Assembly: GCA_963971425.1 (NCBI GenBank)
Contig: OZ020515.1
Span: 15,330,291 to 15,394,290 of the forward strand
Direction: 5' to 3'
From: Bryoerythrophyllum caledonicum
Lineage: Eukaryota > Streptophyta > Bryopsida > Pottiales > Pottiaceae
DNA: 64,000 nt
The notes under the pieces are model-generated. The model saw only the letters and a program-made list of their open reading frames with translations, ran no database searches and had not been told where the DNA came from. Numbering within the stretch: position 1 is the first letter of the stretch; each line of letters starts with the position of its first letter. The position numbers were made by a program, and so were the translations under genes. Below are positions 38,160-48,200 of this stretch, one piece after another.

Positions 38160-38435
38160 CGGAGTGCTGTGTCGTATGTGGAGAGCCTGGAGGATGCGGA
38201 CGCTAAGGCGATCACTGCCGCAGCCGAGAAGGAGGATAGCGTCACGTTCTACGTGACCGACGACAAGGAAGTGGCTGCGAAGTTTGGTCTGGGAGAGAAG
38301 ACGCCGTCGTTCGTGTTGCTGAAGAAGAAACCCTCGTGCAGAATGCCGAAGATTCGAAGATGCAGGTGACGAGGTGGTTTGGATCAGATTCGGCACTTAC
38401 AAAGCTACAGATCTATTTTGTTGACTTCCCGTAAC
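38160..38435 (+). pseudogene. Protein disulfide isomerase-like (thioredoxin-fold) fragment
   Basis: The frame starting near 38160 reads VSYVESLEDADAKAITAAAE, then KEDSVTFYVTDDKEVAAKFG, then KTPSFVLLKKK. After a -1/+2 shift near 38330 it continues EETLVQNAEDSKMQV. This pattern (a 'fxxSLxdxd...fy.t.d..vA..fgl....P.lVLlKKe' series) resembles the redox-inactive b domain of plant PDI-like proteins. It lacks the CxxC domains, is frameshifted and sits in the retroelement leader. That suggests a host exon captured by the element or by an earlier one. Family assignment by eye only. Confidence 0.5.
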
Positions 38436-40000
38436 TACATTGTTCTATCGAGTAGAGGCTGTTCACCTTGGAGTCGATGCGGTTATGAGTACGACCGGGC
38501 GTAACCAGTAACCCTACTTCCCAATTTTCAAGAGTCGCCGAGACGTGCGGTGCTTCACCAGTGGCTGGCAAGGGCGTAGAAGATTGGTGGTCGTTGACGA
38601 CGGCACTTTTGGTATCCTCCGCCCACTGAAGCTCACAGGAGTGCGAACACGACCTGCACCAAACTCCGTATGACGAGTACCGAACTCACTGCACACCGAA
38701 CTTCCAGTGACGAACACCGAACTCACTGGACACCGAAATTCCAGTGAGGCAGTCGGGCAGCACCCATTTCGGGGCAAACTGTGAGTTTGTTATAGTGAGC
38801 TGGGGATGTGGTGTTAGAGTGGGAACTTAAGTGCCGAAGTTCCACAGAGTGTTGTCGGCATAGAATGAGAATTGCAACGCCGGAGGCACCGTGTGAAGAA
38901 AGGATTCAGGGAGGTCAACTTTGACGCATATTTCTGGACCCGGCATGCGTTCCTCACGGCGTCGGGGCAGTCAGCTCGAGGACGGAGTTGCGAAGGGTGC
39001 CTCCCGAAGTTGTCCAGTCCCTGTGTGTGCCACAGTTATACTACTAGTTGTGTTGGATGAGTAGCACTTTGTATTGAATGTTACCGACACATGATCTTCT
39101 TGCTGTTGGAGCCACCTAGAGGAGCAAGTGCGCATGAGAGCTTAATCACGGATCAATGTGTTTGCGGTGTTCTTTCGTGCTTGTGGAGCATACCAACAAT
39201 AGTTGTGGTAGAATAAAAAGGCGTCGCGACGGTTTGGAGGAGCTGCGGGAAGCAGTCAGGCAAACCTATTAGCGGAAGTCAAGCGCTGTGTGAAGTGTTT
39301 CAAGAGAGAAGCACGGTCGGGTGCCGGAGGATGTTGCCTGTGGTGGTTGCCTTCAAGCTGGAGAAGTGGAGGAGGGCCGGACGTCGACAAGAAGCGACGG
39401 CTGTGCTGCATGCCGTGGACACTGAGGGCGTAGCTTGAAGGAGGATCTCCAATATTGCTGCGGCGTGGGGGAACGGTCTCAAAGAGAGTTCTTCGTTCAC
39501 CGCAATTGGAGTCCAGAGGGCTATGGAGGTGAGTTCCCTCTTCAATTGTGCGTGCATTCCATGGATGTGAGTGTGTTCACTTATGGTGTCTTGTGAAATT
39601 TTCGTGGTGCTTTTGGTGATGCGGAAGCGCTGCCACAATTTTGTTGGAATTGCATATTGCAATTGTGTCAAGGTTGTTCACTTTTCTCCATATGGGAATG
39701 ACACATGCTTGAGCACATGTTAGCTTGTGCACATTTTAGTGCAAGAGTTGCCCGTTTCAAGTGATTTTGATCATTTAGAATTTTAGGGTGTTATCCTAGA
39801 ACTTAATTAGTTCTAGAGAAAGGCCTGCCTCTTGTACGAGGCATTATAAGGCATATATTAAAATTAGGGTTTCCTTTAGGAGTAGCTCGTGGTAGCTATT
39901 CGGAGGCCCAGGACTATTTCAACAAGGTAACGTATCTTGCGTTGGGAGGGGGTAGTCGGGTGCTTGGGGGAGTGACAAGTTTGTATGTTGCATTTTGTTA

Positions 40001-40271
40001 GTAAGTGGTGAAAGTGCGGGAGAGCGGGTGCCATAGTCACCTTCTTCTTGCTCTTCGTCATTCTTGTAAGAGGTGAAGGTGTGGGATAGTGGGTACCATT
40101 GTTGCCCACTTCTTACCCTTGCCAATTTGCTTGTGAGAGTGATTGGAAGAGTTGTGGGATATTCGGTGCCATAGTCACCTTTTTCTTGCACTTTGCCACC
40201 TTTGGGGAGTGACTAGTAGAGGTATGGGATGGTGAGTGACATTGTCGCTTTCCTCTTGTACTTCGGCTAGG
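40001..40271. repeat. Tandem repeat, period about 68 bp, four diverged units
   Basis: Units start near 40001, 40066, 40133 and 40202. Each has 'gtgggatagtgggtgccat' variants followed by 'gtcaccttcttcttgc' variants. They lie just upstream of the first retroelement ORF, the position where packaging or promoter elements often sit. Confidence 0.7.
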
Positions 40272-40495
40272 AATTTGGATTATGGGGATCATGTATGGCT
40301 AGACTTGGGGTTGTTCTCATCAAATTGTTGTGCACACTGTTGATGTGTTGCATCACGTGAGCTAAGTGTGGCATATGATAGTGAACAAGAAGTGAAATTC
40401 TAGCATTCCCCTAATCTAGCATTCCCCTAACATTCATTGTGAGCCCACTTAATACAACCACGTAAAAAGAGTGGGTTGCATTGAGCCTATGGGAC

Positions 40496-41137
40496 ATGGA
40501 TAGTGGAGGTAAGAAGAAGGAATCAAAAGAGTCTAGTGCATCCACGGTAGAGATTAGCACTGAGACCCTTAGTCAATTGATTACTTGCCTCCAAGATTTG
40601 CAAGTTAAATCTTCATCTTCCCAGGCAAGTTCTAGTGGTAGGGATTTTGAGTTATCTCCCATAGCCAAGTCTCGAACCGGGACTCAAGACTTGCGAAAGC
40701 CAGACACGAAGGTGCTAAGCGAAGAGTCCATGAAGTATTGGACTTCACTTGGTGGGGTGCGCAAAGTACGAGCGCTTCGGACCAAGGAGGGTGTTCGAGC
40801 TCCTCTTTGTCGTGCACGAGGCCAAGTTGAAGCCGTGGATCTTGTGGTTGGAGAGAAGGCCGTTGTCCTAAAGAACGTTGGGTCAAGATATACTGTGGAG
40901 GTGGTGGATTTCCGCCGAGGGAACCAATTGCCCACGTTCTCCCTCATCTTCACCGAGTTTGAGAGTGAAGGCTTCGTGTTTCATACTACGTGGCAGTGGG
41001 AAGTGGGTACGTGGCGAGAGCGGGCCAGCAGTGTGTGGGACACACTCACCTTGGAGCTACTCGATTGGGAAGTACCACCCACTATCTACGCTCCAGAGAA
41101 GAAGGGCACTCATGAAGCATGGCGCTTCTTTGATTGA
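40496..41137 (+). CDS. Retroelement leader ORF (Gag N-terminal or accessory protein), about 213 aa
   Basis: ATG at 40496 opens a frame of MDSGGKKKESKESSAS..., a Lys/Ser-rich start, a possible amphipathic helix (LSQLITCLQDLQVKS) and a more globular second half (VEAVDLVVGEKAVVLKNVGS; FHTTWQWEVGTWRERASSVW). No known domain was recognised. It ends TGA at 41135-41137, overlapping by four bases the start of the next open frame, which is in the -1 frame. No canonical slippery heptamer is present at the overlap. It could be the N-terminus of Gag joined by a frameshift mutation, or a separate accessory ORF. Confidence 0.6.
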   Translation: MDSGGKKKESKESSASTVEISTETLSQLITCLQDLQVKSSSSQASSSGRDFELSPIAKSRTGTQDLRKPDTKVLSEESMKYWTSLGGVRKVRALRTKEGVRAPLCRARGQVEAVDLVVGEKAVVLKNVGSRYTVEVVDFRRGNQLPTFSLIFTEFESEGFVFHTTWQWEVGTWRERASSVWDTLTLELLDWEVPPTIYAPEKKGTHEAWRFFD

Positions 41138-41802
41138 GCCAACCAATTCTCAATCTGGAGACGTGGAAGGGGCCCGGTTTCACTCGGAGAAACACCCCAT
41201 TTGCGGTAGGCGTTCGTGAACGAGTGGTGGAGGAAGTTACCACTCAATCGAAGGAAGAGGAGGATATGGTCCAACCGGTATTAGAAGAACGGGAGTTTGT
41301 GGTAGAATCTTTGGTACGTAGTGCAAGTTCCCCACCAAGAAAGCCTTTGCAATCAATTTTTGATTGGGAGGAGATGGCTTCACCATATGGAGGAAGAGGA
41401 GAACGGGGGGTGCGACGATTTTCGGGTGCCACGGACACTATCGAAGCGGATGACTTCAAGAGGGAGTTCACTATGTGGTGTGAACTCCAGAAGTCTTGCA
41501 ACCCCAACTTCAACCCTTACATGGTGTGGAGGGCGTTATTTGGATGTCTGGAGGGAGCCCCGTTAGCGGATTATGGAGAATTCGAGGCGGCTCATCTCAC
41601 GGAGATATTGGCATGGAGGGATTTCTATGCACCAAATTACGCGGATGTATTCGGCGGAGCGCCGAGTGTTCCATCACGTGTGGGAAAGGGGAAGCAGGAG
41701 GAGGGCACGAGTAGTGCCGAGGACTTGAGCCAACCGATGGAAACGGTGGCTATTCCACCTCCGTTGAACCCTACGGCCGTATTCTTCACACAGATCCGTT
41801 GA
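41134..41802 (+). CDS. Gag, N-terminal part (capsid-like region)
   Basis: Open from 41134, with no ATG until 41266. It is helical and charged, with DDFKREFTMWCELQKSC and HLTEILAWRDFYAPNYADVF, consistent with a Gag capsid-type region. It ends at TGA 41800-41802, but the same frame continues at once (DYQGQWADKMKALRSFARGG) into the next ORF, so the stop lies inside Gag. A single C-to-T change of CGA at a CpG site would produce it. It is therefore probably an inactivating mutation and not a true end. Confidence 0.7.
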   Translation: MSQPILNLETWKGPGFTRRNTPFAVGVRERVVEEVTTQSKEEEDMVQPVLEEREFVVESLVRSASSPPRKPLQSIFDWEEMASPYGGRGERGVRRFSGATDTIEADDFKREFTMWCELQKSCNPNFNPYMVWRALFGCLEGAPLADYGEFEAAHLTEILAWRDFYAPNYADVFGGAPSVPSRVGKGKQEEGTSSAEDLSQPMETVAIPPPLNPTAVFFTQIR

Positions 41803-44676
41803 GACTATCAAGGTCAATGGGCGGATAAGATGAAGGCATTGAGGTCTTTTGCGCGAGGAGGAGATGAGTCCTTGCGAGAAGCTCATGCGAGATTGCGGAG
41901 ACTGATTTCTGCTACTCACGGAGTCACGGAGCAGCAAGCGGTGCAGCACTGGTACAGCATCTTAGAGAAGGAGGTGAAGACATTAGTTCGCAATGAGGCA
42001 TTGCGATTGGGTGAGCCACCGACTTTGAGACTTGTGTTTGAGACTTCGGAGAGAATTGAGATCAATTTATTGGAGAAGAAAGCGGCCATGGGATTTCTCA
42101 AACGTGAAGAGAAGATTCCTGAAAAGGTCAAGGTGGCCAAGGCTTCGGTTCCCTCCTATGCCACCGACACTGAAGCATTATGCTTTAGTTGTGGCAAATC
42201 GGGGCATTTGAGGAAGGATTGCAAGGAAAGCAAGTCCTCTACCCCTCAAATTGGTGGCTACTGCTCTGGTTGTGGTGCCAAGGGGCATTCCGAGGCTAAG
42301 TGTTGGAAGCTTCACCCCGAATTGAAGCCTTCTGGAGGCAAGAGAGCCAAGGCAGGCAACAAGGAGAAGGAGTCCAAGTCTTCGGGAGGAGACAAGAAAG
42401 GTTGGAAGGCCAAATTCGCGGAGTTGGAGGCCAAGATGGCGGCCATGAGCGCGAATGCTGCTTCAGTGAGTGAAAAGCCTCAAGTCACTCCTAGTTTTCA
42501 TGCTGGGGGCGGGTTTAGCCCCGAAGACGACGAATTCGGGGACTATATGCTAAGTGGCATGGCACTTGCTATCACGGATGGCTCACGGGAGGCTTATGCC
42601 CTTACACGGAGTCAAACACCGGTGACCAAGGAGGTTTCACGTGGAGCAAGTCCAACCTTGGATCCTCAACATGGGAAGGACAACCGGCAAGCTCGATTGC
42701 CCGAGTCTTTCACGTTGGAGGAGATGGTGCCAACATCTTCCATGGTGCCTCCAACGCGTCGGGGGGTGCCAACTACTCGCCCTAGCGTTGGGATTGTAGA
42801 GCCATCTAGTACGGTGGTGAGAGAAGCGGCAAACGTGCTTTGTAAGGCTTCACTATTTTCTGCTAAATTGATGTCACAAGAGGGCTTCAATGCAGCGGCG
42901 GTCTTCAAGATGGCGGCTCAAATGTGTGAGTCCGGTGACTCCACGGGCGTCAATGCGTTGAAGACGGAAGTGATTGAAGGAGAGGTGGATAAGAGTCAAG
43001 AAGACAACGTGGAGGGGCTGCTTTCAGCAGCCATGCGTGTCAAGACCATGGCCGCCAGACCTGCAATCGAGAGGTCATCCATTACACCTGGTGTGGTGGT
43101 GGTTGACAACTTCCAGGGGATTTTCCAACTTGTTGGGCCCAAGGGGAGGGTATTTGTGCCTCGACGAGTGCTTTTGGATTCAGGAGCTCAACCATTGATG
43201 CTGGGAGCATCTGCCCGTGAGGGGTTGGGTTTGACTGGGGACACTTTGGAGAAGTATCCATGGACAATTAGCACTTCCATGGGGGGTACGGAGCATGCTA
43301 CAGGCATCACAAAGGAGGAGTTGATTTTACGACTCAACGAAGATGATGTCGAGGATGCAAGCTTTATGAAGGTGAAAGCTATAGTATCGGAGGCCAAGTC
43401 ATACGATGTCTTGGTAGACTCGGCGGTGCTATACCCCATGGGGTTCACCTTGGATTTCTGGGAGGAAACCGCAAGTTATAGACCAGGATGGCAAGCAGGA
43501 GATGGGCAGAAGGCTCAGCTGCCAGCTCGTTTTATTCGAGTTCTGACTGGCAATCTTGCAGACGTGTTTGCCTTCTCAGGAGGTATGGATGTGGAACCAT
43601 CATGGTTTCACAAGGGTTGTGATACTTTCTCGATGGATACTCCTACACTTCACGAGATGGATGCCCAAGTGGGTGACACAAGTGGTGGAGATACAGAGAC
43701 GTATCAACCTGGCATAGAAGCAGCGTGGAGGACCACGACTCAACTTCAGAAGGATGCGGCACAGGTCATTGAAGATGCTTGGCAGCATTCGATACTCCCA
43801 CAACCGGAAGATGATTCTCGAGTGGACCAAGACTTGGGCCCACGTCTAGACAGTTCCACCATTCAGTGGAAGGTACCAGAGGATGGTATTGTGTTGTTGG
43901 AGTTGTTCGGAGGGATTGGAAGTGGCTTGGCGGCAGTGCTGCAAGCAGGGATGAAGGTCAAACGCTACATCTACGTAGATGTTGATGAGGCAACAAGGCA
44001 CGTGGCTAAGCGGCATTCACGGCGATTGAGGACCCAATTTCCAAACTTGTTGGCCACTAGTGCCATCAAGACTTCGTTTTCTACTCTTGTTGGTGATATT
44101 GCTTTGCTTTCAGCAGAGGATATTCAACGTGTTGGCCATGTGGACCTTGTCATCGCGGGATGGCCATGTCAAGGATTGTCAATGGCTGGACATCAAAACG
44201 GGTTGAAAGACACTCGTTCTTCGCGGTTTCATAATATGATTCGGGTATTGTCTTTGCTTCAAACCTCTCAGAAGCGACCACCAGGTTACATTGTGGAGAA
44301 TGTACCAGTGATGAGTAGCTCGAGGTCGAGGACATTAGAGGGCATGCACCGCATACACCAGACTCTGGGTATGCCCGTATTGTTGGATGCAGCTGCGGTG
44401 GGATCGCGAGCACATCGCCCGCGATTATGGTGGACGAATTTAGCACCTCAAGAGTTGTTACAGTCCGCTGTGGGTCGAATTAAACGGCCGGATGTCTATG
44501 TGAGTGATATTTTGGATCCTCACAGGGCACCGCGGCGCGTTTATCATGACGACCAAGCACCTTTGGCGGTCGTCAACCGTAAAGGAGAACCACGTAGGGC
44601 ACTGCCCACGTTGGTTAGTTTTGCTCGGTCGTATGCCTTTAAGGATAACGGCCCGGGTCTTGTGTGGGATTCCTAG
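41803..44676 (+). CDS. Gag nucleocapsid - aspartic protease - DNA cytosine-5 methyltransferase
   Basis: Same frame as the preceding Gag part, first ATG 41830. Numbering from that ATG: zinc knuckles C118-FS-C121-GKSG-H126-LRKD-C131 and C145-SG-C148-GAKG-H153-SEAK-C158. A linker with EKESKSSGG and an A/M-rich helix follows. The protease active site is LLDSGAQP (D450, S451, G452). A C5-methyltransferase fills about 685-948: motif I VLLELFGGIGSG (688-699), motif II YVDVDEATRH, motif IV AGWPCQGLSM with catalytic C780, motif VI VENVPVM (E823, N824), and motif VIII SRAHRPRLWWTN (R863, R865). It ends at TAG 44674-44676, before motifs IX-X, which continue in frame. Motif order is not circularly permuted, so it is not DRM-like. 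It would methylate DNA cytosines if expressed whole. Confidence 0.9.
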   Translation, partial: DYQGQWADKMKALRSFARGGDESLREAHARLRRLISATHGVTEQQAVQHWYSILEKEVKTLVRNEALRLGEPPTLRLVFETSERIEINLLEKKAAMGFLKREEKIPEKVKVAKASVPSYATDTEALCFSCGKSGHLRKDCKESKSSTPQIGGYCSGCGAKGHSEAKCWKLHPELKPSGGKRAKAGNKEKESKSSGGDKKGWKAKFAELEAKMAAMSANAASVSEKPQVTPSFHAGGGFSPEDDEFGDYMLSGMALAITDGSREAYALTRSQTPVTKEVSRGASPTLDPQHGKDNRQARLPESFTLEEMVPTSSMVPPTRRGVPTTRPSVGIVEPSSTVVREAANVLCKASLFSAKLMSQEGFNAAAVFKMAAQMCESGDSTGVNALKTEVIEGEVDKSQEDNVEGLLSAAMRVKTMAARPAIERSSITPGVVVVDNFQGIFQLVGPKGRVFVPRRVLLDSGAQPLMLGASAREGLGLTGDTLEKYPWTISTSMGGTEHATGITKEELILRLNEDDVEDASFMKVKAIVSEAKSYDVLVDSAVLYPMGFTLDFWEETASYRPGWQAGDGQKAQLPARFIRVLTGNLADVFAFSGGMDVEPSWFHKGCDTFSMDTPTLHEMDAQVGDTSGGDTETYQPGIEAAWRTTTQLQKDAAQVIEDAWQHSILPQPEDDSRVDQDLGPRLDSSTIQWKVPEDGIVLLELFGGIGSGLAAVLQAGMKVKRYIYVDVDEATRHVAKRHSRRLRTQFPNLLATSAIKTSFSTLVGDIALLSAEDIQRVGHVDLVIAGWPCQGLSMAGHQNGLKDTRSSRFHNMIRVLSLLQTSQKRPPGYIVENVPVMSSSRSRTLEGMHRIHQTLGMPVLLDAAAVGSRAHRPRLWWTNLAPQELLQSAVGRIKRPDVYVSDILDPHRAPRRVYHDDQAPLAVVNRKGEPRRALPTLVSFARSYAFKDNGPGLVWDS

Positions 44677-45231
44677 TCTCAAGAGATGGTGGAGCCTAAT
44701 GCGGATGAACGGGAGAGAGCCATGGGATTTTCCACGGGCACTACCGATGTGCCCGGGATCTCGGAGCAACAACGGCGATTTTTACTTGGACAAGCGATGG
44801 ACTTAAATTGCTTGACGTGGATCGTTTCGTTGCTAGTGGCAGAACAGAAGCGGTTGGCTTCTAGTTTTACTGGTTACATGGGGTCTTATGAGTTGCGGGC
44901 GGCCGGAGAACCATTTGTCTCTATCAAGGTGACAGGCAAAGTGGTTGGGGGCGAGAAGGCCTTGACACCTCACCCATGGAACATGAGGGGCTCCGCGAAT
45001 CTTTTCGCGACACTGAAGACTGAGGATCATCTTCATGGAGTGAAAGATGGAAGCCGAAGTAGGGGATTGGCCCACCAAACGAAGGATTTGGAGGAGACTG
45101 TGGAGAATATGTTCGTGGGAGAACACACAGCTCAGCAAAGGGAGACAATTGGCAAACTAAGCCAATTGGAAGGACTTGGAGGCTTGGTAGATGTGGAGGG
45201 AGAAGAGTCTCCTTCGCATGGCATCCAATAG
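44677..45231 (+). CDS. Methyltransferase C-terminus and linker (in-frame continuation)
   Basis: In phase with the preceding ORF across TAG 44674. From ATG 44686 it reads NADERERAMGFSTGTTDVPG and RRFLLGQAMDLNCLTWIVSL. These are the C-terminal part of the target-recognition region and motif X (the usual xxGNxV reads LLGQAM). They complete the fold of the enzyme whose first nine-tenths lie upstream. About 120 hydrophilic linker residues follow (including LEETVENMF and IGKLSQLEGLGG). It ends at TAG 45229-45231 in the context CAA TAG CAA CCA, followed in frame by the RT ORF. That context matches the CAR-YYA readthrough signal known from tobamoviruses. Confidence 0.8.
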   Translation, partial: SQEMVEPNADERERAMGFSTGTTDVPGISEQQRRFLLGQAMDLNCLTWIVSLLVAEQKRLASSFTGYMGSYELRAAGEPFVSIKVTGKVVGGEKALTPHPWNMRGSANLFATLKTEDHLHGVKDGSRSRGLAHQTKDLEETVENMFVGEHTAQQRETIGKLSQLEGLGGLVDVEGEESPSHGIQ

Positions 45232-45237
45232 CAACCA
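45229..45237 (+). promoter_or_regulatory. Candidate leaky stop: TAG CAA CCA
   Basis: The stop between the methyltransferase part and the RT part reads CAA TAG CAA CCA. UAG followed by CAR-YYA is the established plant/tobamovirus stop-codon readthrough signal. The frame is open on both sides, so suppression would yield a Gag-PR-MTase-Pol fusion. The other two in-frame stops lack this context. Confidence 0.55.
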
Positions 45238-45276
45238 AGGAAGGAGAATCTTGCTCCAAAGGAACCGAAGGAGGCG

Positions 45277-48200
45277 ATGACCAAGGATACTTGGAAACCG
45301 ATGGTAGGCCTGGCGGATGGAGCAGTTGAGAAAGAGGAACATGAGTTCCTCAGGGAGTACTTAGATTGTTTTGCCTTTAGTCTTGAAGATCTTGGAGTAT
45401 TGAAGGGGCAAGAAGTACATATCAATTTGACGGACAAAGCAACAATATACCGGAAGCCGTACAAGTATAGCGACGTTGAACGGAGGATGATATGTACTCG
45501 TACGGAGGAGTTAGTGGCTGCGGGGCTAGTGCAGTTGGCTCCACCGGATTGCGAGTATGCATCGGCGACGGTTATGCCATCCAAGAAAGATATCTACGGT
45601 AATTGGACCGAGAAGAGGATGTGCGGGGACTATAGGAGGATTAACAAATTCACCAAGTCGGATCGTTATGCGATGCCAACGCCGGAGGAGAACTTTGAGG
45701 CTATTGGTCACGCCAAGGTATTTAGTACGTTGGACTTGCGCTCTGGATACCACCAGATTGGACTGAGAGACGAAGACAAGGAGAAGACCGCGTTCTGGGG
45801 CATTGACAAAGATGGAAAGGACCGGTTGTTCCAATGGAAATTCTTACCATTTGGATTGAAGAATGCTCCTGCCGAATTCCAGAGGGTTATGGACCGAGTA
45901 TTCTCGGGCTTGGATTTCGTGAGATGCTACATTGACGACATCGTTGTCTTTAGCACGAATCGAAGGCAACATAGGCTACACTTGATGGAAGTGTTTGCTA
46001 GATTGAGGCTCCACGGTTTGAAGTTGCATCCTGATAAGTGCAAATTCTACTTTGACCGCATCGAGTACTTAGGCCACATGATATATCCAAGTGGATTGGG
46101 TGTGGTAGCTAGTAAAATTGAAGTAGTGATGTCTATTCCTAGACCAAAGGATATTAGTAGGCTACGTGCATTCTTGGGGTTGTGTAATTACTATACAAAG
46201 TTTGTGAAGACTTTCAATGCTATTGCCAAGCCATTAACCATGTTGACAAGGAATGATCAACCTTGGATATGGGGAGATGAGCAAGAGGTAGCCTTTCAAG
46301 AGTTGAAGGACCGCTTGGCATCGGCACCTATATTTCGAAGGCCAATAGCCGGAAGGACATACCAGCTACACACAGATTGGAGCGCATTGGGAATTGGTGC
46401 GGTGTTGACGCAAATGGATGACAACGGGAAGGAGTTTGTCATTGCGTACGCCAGCTGGTCCAACAATAATGCGGAGGCCCAGTATAGCTCGTATGAAGGG
46501 GAGTGTTTGACTGCCATATGGGCAATTGCTCATTTTCGATGTTACCTTTATGGTAACGAGTTCTTGTTAGTCACGGATCATCAACTTTTAAAGTGGTTGA
46601 TGGAGTCTGACAAACTAACAGGCAAGCTAGCGCGGTGGGCCTTGATGTTGATGGAATACGACTTCAAGGTGGTGCACAGAGCGGGATTGGTGAATATGGA
46701 TGCCGACAGCCTTAGCCGCAATCCAATTCCAAACCAAGCGGATGCTACGGGCGCTAGGTGGCACGGGGAGGATGAAGCCGATCCGTTGCCAGGTTGGCAT
46801 TGTTCGGCCTTTCTAAGTGTATTGGCAATGCGTGGAGATGACACCGGAGCTTCTACTGTGGCCACGGTAGATGAGGATGGCGGTGAAGAATCTGGGGGCG
46901 CCAAAGACATCTTTGAAGACACGAACGTGATGCATTTTCTGAAGAATGGAGAAATGGTGCCTACGTGGTCCGCTAAGGAGAGAGATCGGGTCTCACAACG
47001 AGCCAAACGGTTCGTGTGGGAGAGGACTCACCTTTTGAGGGTGTGGCCGGATAGCACGCGGAAGGTTGTTCCAACTCCATTGGAGAGAGTGAAGCTCATC
47101 AAGGACACGCATGAAGACCTTGGGCACTTTGGAGTGCGGAGGACTTATAGCTTGCTTCAGCTTCACTATTGGTGGCGAGGAATGCAAACTCAAGTTCAAG
47201 CCTTGGTAGCCCGGTGTATGGTTTGTGATCGGGTACAAGCGTCTTTTAACGCTCCGATGCCACAATTGCAACCATTGCCAATTATGGGCTTGGGATATAG
47301 GTGGAGCTTAGATTTTGCTGGTCCATTGCCAATGACACCTCGACACAATAAGTATGTGTTGGTGATGATCGAGCACTTCTCGAAATGGATAGAATTGGTA
47401 GCGTTGCCTGACAAGTTTAGTGAGGGGGCCGCTTACTCTTTCGTTGATCGTGTGTTGAGTCGCTTTGGAGCTCCAGCGGAAGTTCTCACAGACCAAGGAA
47501 GGGAATTCTTGGGTGAGTTTCAAACGTTGTGCGAGCAAGCGATGATAGATCACCGCACTACTTCGAGGGATCATCCCGAAGCGGATGGATTGGCGGAGCG
47601 CATGGTGCAAACCGTCAAGAGGGGGCTTCGGAAGTATAGTTTGAAGAAGGGACATCATCAAGATTGGGACTTGCAATTACCGTGGATAGCCATGGGCTAC
47701 CGGTTTAGCAAGCAAGCATCTTTGGCGTCCTTTTCTCCTTACTTCTTGTTGTTTGGAAGGCAACCGGTGTTACCGAAGGCCATTCAGGCAGATGCTGACA
47801 CCGTGTTGGCTAACATGGACAATCCAGATACGTGGGCTCAAATGTGTGAGCAACGTGCGGATTTGTTCAAACGGGTGATGCCTATGGCATTGGAGAATCT
47901 TTCCATTGCTCAACATCGGGATACATTGCGTTATGCTACAATACGGGGAGGAGGCTACCGACCGCAAGTGCGACGGTTTACTCCTGGAGACTATGTGTAT
48001 TTACAGCAAGCAGCACCCACCACCTTGGATGTGACAGCGGGACGGGTGATCTTGCGAGTTCGTGAAGTGAAGAACTCAGGAGTGTTACTGTTGGAGGGTC
48101 GTGATGGTAAAATATGGAAGGATCATACGCGCAATTGCGCTCCTTGCCATTTACCATACATTGATGGAACGGTAAACCCTGGTACTTCTCACATCTCTTC

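Larger units (their letters stand above)
37425..40495. other. Leader region of the retroelement, with captured host-gene pieces and repeats
   Basis: Three kilobases between terminal segment B and the first element ORF. It is GC-richer than the host flanks and contains a PDI-like fragment (about 38160-38435). Near 37825-37895 is a short unassigned coding-like piece (VAFNVDRVFERRAVVVEKQK in one frame). A TATA-like stretch (gcattataaggcatatatta) lies at about 39843 and a four-unit tandem repeat at 40001-40271. Small inverted and direct repeats of 'accgaactcac' lie at 38680-38740. No primer-binding site was recognised. Confidence 0.5.

Noticed and set aside
41128..41140. Programmed -1 frameshift between the leader ORF and Gag
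   Set aside because: The shift would have to occur at the last sense codon before the stop, and there is no X-XXY-YYZ heptamer there. A mutation or separate ORF is more likely.
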